From contig CANHUM010000113.1 in NCBI GenBank assembly GCA_947463845.1, forward strand, positions 1 through 5,997: 5,997 nt of DNA, written 5' to 3'. The translations under genes and the position numbers were made by a program. The notes beneath the pieces are model-generated. The model was not told the DNA's origin. It saw nothing but the letters and a program-made list of their open reading frames with translations, and did not search any database. Below are positions 1-5,581 of this stretch, in pieces. Source of the stretch: Comamonadaceae bacterium. Its GTDB lineage: Bacteria > Pseudomonadota > Gammaproteobacteria > Burkholderiales > Burkholderiaceae_C. Numbering within the stretch: position 1 is the first letter of the stretch; each line of letters begins with the position of its first letter.

Positions 1-1223
1 ACTTGGCCGCCATGCCGCTCTGCAATGGACTTGACCAGCGCCAGCCCCAGGCCCACCCCTCCGGCCCGCTCACTGGCTCCCGGCACTCGAAAAAACGGTT
101 CAAAAATGCGCTCTCGGTATTCGGACGGCACACCTGGGCCATTGTCACAAACCATCAGAAGTACCTGATGTGGGTCCGGGCGCAGTGCCAGCACAACGCC
201 TGCGTCGATCGACGACGTCGCCCCATAACGCCGCGCATTCTCCAGCAGGTTGCGCACCATGCGGCGCAGCAGTTTGGCCACGCCCTGAACCTCCAGTTGC
301 GACAGGCCAGGCGGCACATCCAGCGTCGCCCCTGTCCTCGCACATTCTTCAGCGCACAGGCCCACCAGGTCCACCGCCTCCACCGTACCGATATCCGCCT
401 CTCTGGCACCCAAGCGGCTGGCCAGCAAAATTTCATCAACCAGCTGGTCCAACTCAGCCATGTTTCGCGAAATCTCGGCGCGATGCCGGTCCAGTGCTGA
501 TGGGTCTGCCGCGGGGTTGCTCAACAGCTCCAGCCCCATGCGGATGCGCGCCAGCGGCGAGCGCAACTCGTGCGAGGCATTGGCCAGCAATGACTTTTGC
601 GAAGCCATCAAACCTTCGATGCGCTCGGCCGCTGCGTTGAATCGTTCCGACAGGTCGGCCACTTCGTCGTCACCTTGCACCGGCACGCGCACCGTCAAGT
701 CGCCCTCGCCCCAGCGCTGCACACCACGCTGCAGGCCTTCCAGGCGTTGCGTCAACCTGCGCACCACCGGGTACAAGCCCAGCGCCACGGCCACACCCAT
801 GAGGCTCAGCAGCCAGAAAAACCCTGAGGGCCTGGCCCACCAGGGCATGTCCTTGCGCAGGTGAGGAGGCAAACGGCCTTCAGCGCCGGGGACCATGTCG
901 TGCATCCCATGGGGCCTGCCGCGCTCAGCCGAACGCTCGCCGCTGCGCTGCACTTGAAGTGGCAGCGTCTGGCCGTTGGGCAGGGGAACATCAAAGACCA
1001 AAGGCTCGCCCGGTGCGGTCCGTGTGGTGCTGGCCAACACTTCGCCTTGCGCGTTCAGCACCACCCATGCGCGGGGCGCGGGCGAGGCGGCGTGGTGCGC
1101 GACCGAGGCCCGCCACGCCCAGCCCACCACCAGCATGAGCAGCGCCACGACCGCCACCACGGCCAGCCAAATGCGCAGGTACAGGTGGCGTGACCAATGG
1201 CGCGACAGGGTTCGGATGGGCAT
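1..1223 (-). CDS. Sensor histidine kinase of an OmpR/CpxR-type two-component system (C-terminus cut by window edge)
   Basis: This inner-membrane kinase senses an envelope signal and phosphorylates the response regulator encoded just upstream. The 407 residues in the window read without a stop. In order they show: a short basic N-terminus; a first membrane segment at about 18-37; a periplasmic region of roughly 95 residues, proline-rich and with an HGMHDM stretch; a second membrane segment at about 134-152; a HAMP linker to about 207; the H-box LLANASHELRSPLARIRMG with phospho-acceptor His218; the N-box VRNLLENARRYG (Asn329); the G1 box CDNGPGV (Asp360); FEPFFRV; and the G2 box GVGLGLALVKS near the left edge. 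Only the last part of the ATPase domain is missing. The start ATG lies 4 bases after the regulator's stop, so the two genes should be cotranscribed and translationally linked. The catalytic core resembles CpxA/RstB-like kinases; the sensor region is unlike anything I can name, so the stimulus is unknown. Confidence 0.95.
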   Translation of the reverse strand, partial: MPIRTLSRHWSRHLYLRIWLAVVAVVALLMLVVGWAWRASVAHHAASPAPRAWVVLNAQGEVLASTTRTAPGEPLVFDVPLPNGQTLPLQVQRSGERSAERGRPHGMHDMVPGAEGRLPPHLRKDMPWWARPSGFFWLLSLMGVAVALGLYPVVRRLTQRLEGLQRGVQRWGEGDLTVRVPVQGDDEVADLSERFNAAAERIEGLMASQKSLLANASHELRSPLARIRMGLELLSNPAADPSALDRHRAEISRNMAELDQLVDEILLASRLGAREADIGTVEAVDLVGLCAEECARTGATLDVPPGLSQLEVQGVAKLLRRMVRNLLENARRYGATSSIDAGVVLALRPDPHQVLLMVCDNGPGVPSEYRERIFEPFFRVPGASERAGGVGLGLALVKSIAERHGGQ

Positions 1224-1227
1224 GGGC

Positions 1228-1929
1228 TCAGTCTTGATGGCGGGCAAACACATAGCCCACGCCGCGCACGGTGAGGATGCGTTGCGGCGCTTTGGGGTCG
1301 TCCTCGATGGCGGCGCGGATGCGCCCCATGTGCACGTCGATCGAGCGGTCAAAGGCTTCCAGCTCTTTGCCCCGCACGGCCTCCATGATCTGGTCACGCG
1401 TGAGCACGCGCCCGGCACGCTCGGCCAGTGCCACCAGCAGGTCGTATTGGTAAGAGGTCAGCTCGCACGCCTGCCCCTTGACGCTGACACGACGAGCATC
1501 GCGGTCGATGTCAAGCGAGCCAAATTGCATGTGCTGTGGCGGTGTATCGTTGAGATGGTTTTTGCGCCGCAAAATGGCCTTGATGCGGGCCAGCAACTCG
1601 CGCGGCTCGAAGGGTTTGGGCAAATAATCGTCTGCGCCTATTTCAAGGCCAATGATGCGGTCCATGGGGTCGCCCTTGGCTGTGAGCATGAGCACCGGTA
1701 TCTGGCCCGCGCTGCCAAGCAAGGCGCGGATGCGCTGGCACACTTGCAAGCCGTCCATGTCGGGCAGCATCAGGTCCAGGATGACCAGCTCGATACCCGG
1801 TGTTTGCAATCGTTCCAGACCGCTGCGGGCATCGGGCGCGTGGACCACGGCAAAGCCGTTTTGCCCCAGGTAGTCGGCCACCATGCCCGCCAGGCGGACA
1901 TCGTCTTCGATCATCAAGAGTTGTTGCAT
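1228..1929 (-). CDS. OmpR/PhoB-family DNA-binding response regulator, CpxR/RstA-like
   Basis: This cytoplasmic transcription factor of 233 residues is the cognate partner of the adjacent kinase. The receiver domain (about 1-118) shows the acidic triad Glu8-Asp9-Asp10, phospho-acceptor Asp52 in VILDLMLPDMDG, the switch Thr83 in LMLTAKG, and Lys105 in DDYLPKPF. The C-terminal winged helix (about 137-231) has the family signature ELTSYQYDLL, then EAFDRSIDVHMGRIR and the closing TVRGVGYVFA. The length is typical for the family. I start at the ATG at 1929 because MQQLLMIEDD places the first beta strand at the very N-terminus, as in homologues; an in-frame ATG at 1959 would add ten unlikely residues (MAIQSGDDVW). 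A weak AGGCG precedes the chosen start. The YLPKPF and FDRSIDVH stretches resemble CpxR more than most OmpR proteins, but the exact orthologue cannot be set from sequence alone. A CpxR-like repeat lies 45-59 bases upstream of the start, suggesting autoregulation. Confidence 0.95.
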   Translation of the reverse strand: MQQLLMIEDDVRLAGMVADYLGQNGFAVVHAPDARSGLERLQTPGIELVILDLMLPDMDGLQVCQRIRALLGSAGQIPVLMLTAKGDPMDRIIGLEIGADDYLPKPFEPRELLARIKAILRRKNHLNDTPPQHMQFGSLDIDRDARRVSVKGQACELTSYQYDLLVALAERAGRVLTRDQIMEAVRGKELEAFDRSIDVHMGRIRAAIEDDPKAPQRILTVRGVGYVFARHQD

Positions 1930-1952
1930 CCAGACATCATCGCCTGATTGAA

Positions 1953-1971
1953 TGGCCATCCAGCATGGCCA
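1953..1971 (-). repeat. Short inverted repeat between ampG and the regulator gene
   Basis: TGGCCAT (1953-1959) and ATGGCCA (1965-1971) form a 7-bp perfect stem with a 5-base loop, within the 60-base ampG to regulator gap. No run of U follows in the minus-strand transcript, so it is not a convincing intrinsic terminator. It could slow read-through from ampG, protect an mRNA end, or be chance. Confidence 0.35.
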
Positions 1972-1973
1972 AA

Positions 1974-1988
1974 GTAAAGATGCGTAAA
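1974..1988. promoter_or_regulatory. CpxR-like direct repeat GTAAA-N5-GTAAA
   Basis: On the plus strand GTAAA (1974-1978) and GTAAA (1984-1988) are separated by five bases (GATGC). The enterobacterial CpxR consensus is a GTAAA tandem repeat with about this spacing. The site begins right after the ampG stop codon and ends 45 bases before the start of the CpxR-like regulator gene, a position fit for autoregulation of the regulator-kinase pair. I see no clear -35/-10 pair near it, so the promoter itself is not defined. That this organism's regulator reads the E. coli-type box is inference. Confidence 0.45.
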
Positions 1989-1989
1989 T

Positions 1990-3336
1990 TCAGCGCGGTG
2001 TTCTGGCATGCACCCGCGAAGCCAGTGCCACCAACAACAACACCGGCAAGCCCAGCCAGGCCGTGGCCGTGAAGAAGCTGGCGTAGCCGTAAGCATCGAC
2101 GAATTCACCCGAAAAGCCGGCAATGAACTTGGGCAGCAGCAGCATCATGGAGCTGAGCAGCGCGTATTGCGTGGCCGAATAACTGATGTTGGTCAGCGAA
2201 GACAAATAGGCGATGAATGCCGCCGAGGCGATGCCGCTGGCCAGGTTGTCGGCCGAGATCACCCACACCAGCGCCTGCACATCGTGCCCCACGCCACTGA
2301 GCCACACAAACAGCAGATTGCTGGCCGCACTCAAAGCCGCACCCAGCATGAGCACACGCATGACGCCCAGCCGCGCCGCCAACACGCCGCCCACAAACGC
2401 CCCCACCAAGGTCATGATGACACCGTACACCTTGGTCACACCCGCCACTTCGCTTTTGGTGAAACCCATGTCCACATAAAAGGGGTTGGCCATGATGCCC
2501 ATGACCACGTCGCTGATGCGGTACACCGCGATCAGCGCCAGCAGCAGCGCTGCCTGCCAGCGGTAACGCACCCAAAAATCGGCAAAGGGCTCGATCACTG
2601 CGCCCTTGAGCCACTCGGCCACATTGCGCGCCGGCTTGAAAGGCGCGGGCACCGGCTCTGGTGAGCGCAACACCACCAGCATGCCTGGCAGCATGCTCAG
2701 CGCCATCACCAGATAGGCCGCTTGCCAGGCCGACTGCGCATAACCCGTGGCTTGCTCCCCCTGAGCCCAAGCCGCTATCCACAAAACACCCGCTCCGGCC
2801 CAGATCATGGCCAGGCGGTATCCGGTCTGGTAGCTGGCGGCCAAGGCTGCCTGGGCATTGACCTCAGCCGATTCGATGCGGTAGGCGTCCAGCGCAATGT
2901 CTTGCGTGGCCGAAGCCACCGCCACCGCCAAGGCGCAGGCCACCAAGGGACCGAGCAATTGCGAAGGGTCATTCAGGGCCATGCCCACCAAGCCGCCCGC
3001 GATGACACATTGGGAAAGCAGGAGCCAACTGCGCCGGCGCCCCAGCTGCCGCGTCAGCCACGGAATGGGCATGCGGTCCACCAGCGGGGCCCACATCCAC
3101 TTGACGCCATAGGCCAGCCCGACCCAACTGAGGTAACCGATGGTGCTGCGGTCAATGCCCGCCTCACGCAACCGGAAACTGAGCGTGCCCAGAACGAGCA
3201 ACAAGGGCAACCCTGCAGCAAAGCCCAGCGCCAGCATGCGCAAGCTGGCGGGCTGCAAATACAGGCGCAGCGCCTCGCGCCAGGTACGCACCGTGTCGGA
3301 CGGGGATGGATTGGAAGAAGGAGCAGCTTCGGACAT
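1990..3336 (-). CDS. ampG: AmpG-type muropeptide permease (MFS transporter)
   Basis: This is an inner-membrane major-facilitator protein of 448 residues. AmpG imports GlcNAc-anhydroMurNAc and its peptides from the periplasm for cell-wall recycling; in species with AmpR/AmpC it also feeds beta-lactamase induction. The call rests on AmpG-like segments: GFAAGLPLLLVLGTLSFRL at about 38-56; STIGYLSWVGLAYGVKWMW then APLVDR at 64-88; the basic loop GRRRSW at about 99-104; and SATQDIALDAYRIES at 142-156. About twelve hydrophobic segments follow one another. E. coli AmpG is somewhat longer (491), so this is a compact version. The ATG at 3336 is used because the next methionine (residue 34) would cut into the first membrane segment. 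There is no Shine-Dalgarno sequence, and a GATAAT hexamer sits only 6 bases upstream. The gene lies 60 bases ahead of the two-component pair on the same strand, so read-through is possible. No ampD, ampR or ampC is in the window. Confidence 0.88.
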   Translation of the reverse strand: MSEAAPSSNPSPSDTVRTWREALRLYLQPASLRMLALGFAAGLPLLLVLGTLSFRLREAGIDRSTIGYLSWVGLAYGVKWMWAPLVDRMPIPWLTRQLGRRRSWLLLSQCVIAGGLVGMALNDPSQLLGPLVACALAVAVASATQDIALDAYRIESAEVNAQAALAASYQTGYRLAMIWAGAGVLWIAAWAQGEQATGYAQSAWQAAYLVMALSMLPGMLVVLRSPEPVPAPFKPARNVAEWLKGAVIEPFADFWVRYRWQAALLLALIAVYRISDVVMGIMANPFYVDMGFTKSEVAGVTKVYGVIMTLVGAFVGGVLAARLGVMRVLMLGAALSAASNLLFVWLSGVGHDVQALVWVISADNLASGIASAAFIAYLSSLTNISYSATQYALLSSMMLLLPKFIAGFSGEFVDAYGYASFFTATAWLGLPVLLLVALASRVHARTPR

Positions 3337-3342
3337 GTGCGG

Positions 3343-3348
3343 ATTATC
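3343..3348 (-). promoter_or_regulatory. Candidate -10 hexamer (GATAAT) for ampG
   Basis: Read on the minus strand, GATAAT matches five of six bases of the sigma-70 -10 consensus and ends 6 bases before the ampG ATG. Transcription would then start at or next to the A of the ATG. No good -35 is visible at 16-18 bases, so this is a candidate only. Confidence 0.3.
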
Positions 3349-3379
3349 AACTGGGCCCTGTTGAATCCTGTGCTTTCGC

Positions 3380-3385
3380 TATCAT
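3380..3385 (+). promoter_or_regulatory. Candidate -10 hexamer (TATCAT) for the M48 protease gene
   Basis: TATCAT matches five of six bases of the sigma-70 -10 consensus and would place the transcript start near 3392. That is just before the ATG at 3395 and about 60 bases before the ATG at 3452. A TTGAAT at 3361-3366 resembles a -35 box, but the 13-base spacing is too short, so support is weak. Confidence 0.25.
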
Positions 3386-3451
3386 TTGCTCACCATGTGC
3401 TTTATTTGCGACTTCAAAACTTCTGCACCCGCTGCTTCCGGGCATGCCTCT

Positions 3452-4288
3452 ATGGAGACATCGGCTGCATCATCACCCAGGTGGCAAGCACGGCGCGCCT
3501 TCATGCTGGCCGCCGGGGCCACGGCGGCGGTGGGCGCCACGGGGGCTTTGGCACAGGTGGATGTGGGCTCAGCGTCTGGCCTGCGCAAACTGGTACCCGC
3601 CGAAACCCTCGAGGTCTCTGCCAGGCAGCAGTACTCGCAAGTCTTGGCCGATGCCCGCGCCAAAGGGGCACTGGCTCCGGACGACCACCCGCAATTGATG
3701 CGCCTCAGGGCCATTGCCAACAGGCTGATTCCGCACAGCGCCCAGTGGAACCCTCGGTCGCGCGAGTGGCGATGGCAAGTCAACTTGATTGGCAGCAAAC
3801 AGATCAATGCCTGGTGCATGCCCGGCGGCAAGATTGCTTTTTATACCGGCATCCTGGACCAGCTGAAACTGACCGACGATGAAGCCGCCATGATCATGGG
3901 CCACGAGATGGCGCACGCCTTGCGCGAACACGCCCGAGAACGTCTGGCCAAAAGTCAGGCCACCAGCTTGGGTTTATCCATCGCTTCCCAACTGCTCGGC
4001 TTGGGCGCTTTGGGAGATGCGGCCGCCAATCTGGGCACGCAATTGCTCACCTTGAAGTACAGCCGCGACAACGAAACCGAATCCGATCTGGTGGGCCTGG
4101 AGATTGCTGCTCGCGGAGGTTACAAGCCCGAAGCCAGTGTGAGCCTGTGGCAAAAGATGCAGTCGGCCAGCGGCAACGGAGGCCCGTCTTTTTTGTCTAC
4201 CCACCCCAGCGGCAGCAACCGCATCGAAGAGCTTCAGGCGAATCTGCCCAAGGTGCAGCACCTGTACGAACAAGCGCAAAAAAGCTGA
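3452..4288 (+). CDS. Exported M48-family zinc metalloprotease
   Basis: This is a predicted periplasmic or membrane-associated zinc endopeptidase of 278 residues, in the size range of LoiP/YcaL-like M48 proteases that remove misfolded envelope proteins. The zinc site is complete: HEMAH at 151-155 (inside MGHEMAHALREH) gives two histidines and the catalytic glutamate, and Glu210 in NETESD, followed by Asp212, gives the third ligand. A late STHPSGSNRI (His251) is typical of the family, as are the preceding INAWCMPGGKIAFYTGIL and the following GLEIAARGGYKPEA. The N-terminus is a signal peptide: a basic RR at 14-15, hydrophobic stretch 16-33, and AxA-type site ALA-Q near 34. ARRAFMLAAG resembles a twin-arginine motif. 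There is no lipobox. I chose ATG 3452 because it gives a normal signal-peptide n-region; ATG 3395 is in frame and adds 19 residues (MCFICDF...). Neither start has a Shine-Dalgarno sequence. It is divergent from ampG and converges on gloC. Confidence 0.9.
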   Translation: METSAASSPRWQARRAFMLAAGATAAVGATGALAQVDVGSASGLRKLVPAETLEVSARQQYSQVLADARAKGALAPDDHPQLMRLRAIANRLIPHSAQWNPRSREWRWQVNLIGSKQINAWCMPGGKIAFYTGILDQLKLTDDEAAMIMGHEMAHALREHARERLAKSQATSLGLSIASQLLGLGALGDAAANLGTQLLTLKYSRDNETESDLVGLEIAARGGYKPEASVSLWQKMQSASGNGGPSFLSTHPSGSNRIEELQANLPKVQHLYEQAQKS

Positions 4289-4303
4289 CGCCTGCGCCTG
4301 GCT

Positions 4304-4945
4304 TCAGGTACCACCCACATACGGGTTGCTGCGCCGCTCCCGTCCAAACGTGCTCTCGGGGCCGTGACCGGGAATGAACACCGTGTCATTGCCCATGGGC
4401 CACAGGCGCTGGGTGATGCTGGCGATCAAATCGTCGTGGTTGCCTTGCGGAAAGTCGGTGCGACCAATGCTGCCGGCAAACAGCACATCTCCCACAAAAG
4501 CACGCTTGATCTCAGGTGAATAGAACACCACATGGCCCGGCGTGTGACCCGGACAGTGCCGCACCTGCAAGGTGTGCGCTCCGAGCGTGACGGTGTCGCC
4601 ATCGGCCAGCCAACGTGTGGGCTTGAACACCCGCGCGGGCGGAAAGCCATAAGCCGCGGCGGCCTGCGGCAAACCATCAATCCAGAACTGGTCTGCCGGG
4701 TGCGGCCCGATGATGGGCAAGCCGCCCAACTGTTCAGCCAAATCGGCCGTGCCCGAGGCATGGTCCAGGTGGCCATGGGTGATCCAGATTTGCTCCAGCT
4801 GCAGGCCCCGCTGCTTCAACGCTTCCAGGATCAAGTCCAGATCACCGCCCGGATCGACCACCGCCGCTTGCAGGCTTTGGTCGTCCCAAATCAAGGAGCA
4901 GTTTTGCTGGAAGGGCGTGACGGGGATGGTTTGGTATTGCAGCAT
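4304..4945 (-). CDS. gloC: Metallo-beta-lactamase-fold hydrolase, type II glyoxalase-like (GloC/YcbL)
   Basis: This cytoplasmic dinuclear zinc hydrolase has 213 residues. Proteins of the GloC/YcbL branch hydrolyse S-lactoylglutathione in methylglyoxal detoxification, although the physiological substrate of individual members is often unproven. The metal-binding motifs are complete: THGHLDH at 56-62 (His57, His59, Asp61, His62), His134 in CPGHTPGH, Asp153 in GDVLFAGSIGRTDFP, and His194 in PGHGP. The GSIGRTDFP stretch and the length near 215 residues match YcbL rather than the longer GloB, which carries a C-terminal substrate-binding domain absent here. The start ATG at 4945 matches the family N-terminus (MLQYQTIPVTPFQQN); an upstream in-frame start at 5068 would add 41 residues without motif support. 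A TATAAT ends 6 bases before this ATG and there is no Shine-Dalgarno sequence, so the message may be leaderless. The gene converges on the M48 gene with a 15-base gap. Confidence 0.92.
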   Translation of the reverse strand: MLQYQTIPVTPFQQNCSLIWDDQSLQAAVVDPGGDLDLILEALKQRGLQLEQIWITHGHLDHASGTADLAEQLGGLPIIGPHPADQFWIDGLPQAAAAYGFPPARVFKPTRWLADGDTVTLGAHTLQVRHCPGHTPGHVVFYSPEIKRAFVGDVLFAGSIGRTDFPQGNHDDLIASITQRLWPMGNDTVFIPGHGPESTFGRERRSNPYVGGT

Positions 4946-4951
4946 AGGCAA

Positions 4952-4957
4952 ATTATA
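4952..4957 (-). promoter_or_regulatory. Perfect -10 hexamer (TATAAT) upstream of gloC
   Basis: The minus strand reads TATAAT, then TTGCCT, then the gloC ATG. With normal geometry the first transcribed base would be the A of the ATG. No recognisable -35 lies 16-18 bases upstream and there is no TGn extension, so the -10 match is the only support. It also argues against the longer gloC start at 5068, which would lie upstream of the promoter. Confidence 0.5.
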
Positions 4958-5065
4958 GGAACGCCCACAACCGCACCCGGGCTTTGCTGCCTGTTGGTCA
5001 ACCCACAGACAGCGCCCAGAGCCATCCTTATGCTGAAGTGGCTTGATCGGCCTTAGCCATATCGG

Positions 5066-5100
5066 CACAGGCCTGTGTCAAGTCTTCTTTCCCAGACACA
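5066..5100 (+). repeat. Overlapping dyads just upstream of the osmB Shine-Dalgarno
   Basis: CACAGGCCTGTG (5066-5077) is a perfect 12-bp palindrome. Its right arm overlaps TGTGTC (5074-5079), which also pairs with GACACA (5095-5100) across a 15-base loop. The second arm ends exactly where AGGAG begins. This could be an operator, a 5' leader hairpin, or chance. The remainder of the 4946-5111 spacer holds the gloC -10 motif and no other feature I can defend; I could not find a convincing promoter for osmB. Confidence 0.3.
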
Positions 5101-5105
5101 AGGAG
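5101..5105 (+). promoter_or_regulatory. Strong Shine-Dalgarno for the OsmB-like gene
   Basis: AGGAG lies six bases before the ATG at 5112. It settles the start against an in-frame upstream ATG at 5043 and contrasts with ampG, the M48 gene and gloC, which have no such sequence. Confidence 0.8.
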
Positions 5106-5111
5106 CTCCCT

Positions 5112-5342
5112 ATGTACACCACGCATCCACTGTTTCGCCTTGCAGGCTCAGCCCTGCTCGCCATGACCACGCTGGCACTGAGCGCCTGCTCTGGCATGAC
5201 CCAACAAGAAAAAAATACCGCCATCGGCGCAGGGGTTGGCGCTGTCGGCGGCTCGATCTTGACCGGCGGCAGCACGACTGGCACGCTGGGTGGCGCTGCA
5301 GTGGGCGGCGTCATTGGCCACGAAATTGACAAATCCAAATAG
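5112..5342 (+). CDS. osmB: OsmB-like glycine-zipper lipoprotein
   Basis: This is a 76-residue outer-membrane lipoprotein precursor. The signal peptide covers about 1-25, with hydrophobic core GSALLAMTTLAL and lipobox LSAC, so Cys26 is the lipidated residue. Ser at position +2 fits sorting to the outer membrane. The mature part, after a short polar stretch, is a glycine zipper: NTAIGAGVGAVGG (35-47), then GTLGGAAVGGVIGHEID (57-73) with repeated GxxxG (39/43/47 and 57/61/65/69). This order and wording closely follow E. coli OsmB, an osmotically and stationary-phase induced lipoprotein of 72 residues whose precise function is unclear. The start is fixed by AGGAG six bases upstream. A small membrane-protein gene follows after 12 bases, probably in the same transcript. 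A sigma-S-type promoter would be expected by analogy but is not evident. Confidence 0.88.
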   Translation: MYTTHPLFRLAGSALLAMTTLALSACSGMTQQEKNTAIGAGVGAVGGSILTGGSTTGTLGGAAVGGVIGHEIDKSK

Positions 5343-5354
5343 GCAGAGGCCATC

Positions 5355-5501
5355 ATGCTTGAAACGATTGCCATCGCACTGGTACTCCTCTGGCTATTGG
5401 GGTTGATGTCCTCCTACACCTTGGGCGGCTTCATCCATATTTTGTTGGTCATTGCCCTGGTGGTGATTTTGGTTCGCGTCATTCAAGGCCGACGACTCTG
5501 A
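5355..5501 (+). CDS. Small Lmo0937/DUF5670-family membrane protein
   Basis: This short gene encodes 48 residues: MLETIAIALVLLWLLGLMSS, then YTLGGFIHILLVIALVVILV, ending RVIQGRRL. Two hydrophobic segments (about 4-18 and 26-40) are joined by SSYTLGG, and a basic tail follows, giving a predicted inner-membrane hairpin. The WLLGL, YTLGG(F)IH and LxRxIQGRR pattern is that of the Lmo0937 family (DUF5670), small membrane proteins of unknown function. AGAGG (5345-5349), five bases before the ATG, supports real translation. It starts 12 bases after the OsmB-like stop and a strong hairpin terminator follows about 35 bases after its own stop, so the two are likely one short operon, probably stress-linked (inference). 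It is short enough for automatic annotation to miss. Confidence 0.88.
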   Translation: MLETIAIALVLLWLLGLMSSYTLGGFIHILLVIALVVILVRVIQGRRL

Positions 5502-5535
5502 CAGGCCATCTGCCGCCTGACAACCCCAACAGTAC

Positions 5536-5568
5536 AAAGCCTGCACCACAAGACGTGGTGCAGGCTTT
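5536..5568. terminator. Bidirectional hairpin terminator between the osmB pair and the OmpA-family gene
   Basis: AAAGCCTGCACCAC (5536-5549) and GTGGTGCAGGCTTT (5555-5568) form a perfect 14-bp stem with the 5-base loop AAGAC. The outer A:T pairs give a short T run at the 3' side on either strand, so the structure can serve both convergent transcripts. It lies 34 bases after the small membrane-protein stop and 13 bases beyond the OmpA-family stop. The U run is only three long. Confidence 0.8.
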
Positions 5569-5581
5569 GATGCTGGGAACT

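Noticed and set aside
976..1947. A 323-codon open frame on the plus strand
   Set aside because: It lies antisense to the kinase N-terminus and the response regulator, both with complete motifs. Its translation has no recognisable domain and the biased composition of an antisense reading of GC-rich code.
2008..2664. Plus-strand open frame of 218 codons opposite ampG
   Set aside because: The His/Gln/Arg-rich product without motifs is the mirror of hydrophobic transmembrane codons in ampG.
2722..3882. A 386-codon open frame on the plus strand
   Set aside because: It runs antisense to ampG and then out of frame through the M48 gene, crossing their intergenic region. The product is low-complexity Arg/Gly/Pro/His sequence with no domain.
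4286..4308. Possible terminator between the convergent M48 and gloC genes
   Set aside because: Only 4-bp complementarities (CCTG/CAGG, CTGA/TCAG) and no T run on either strand; not enough for a hairpin terminator.
5017..5063. Sigma-70 promoter for the OsmB-like gene using TTGGTC (4994) or TTGATC (5043) as -35
   Set aside because: No acceptable -10 hexamer falls 15-19 bases downstream of either; CATATC after TTGATC is only 9 bases away.
4946..5068. Upstream extension of gloC to the ATG at 5068
   Set aside because: The extra 41 residues do not resemble the family N-terminus, and the extension would cross the TATAAT at 4952-4957; ATG 4945 matches homologues.
5043..5111. Upstream in-frame start for the OsmB-like gene
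   Set aside because: It would bury the signal peptide behind 23 extra residues, and the strong AGGAG sits correctly spaced for ATG 5112.
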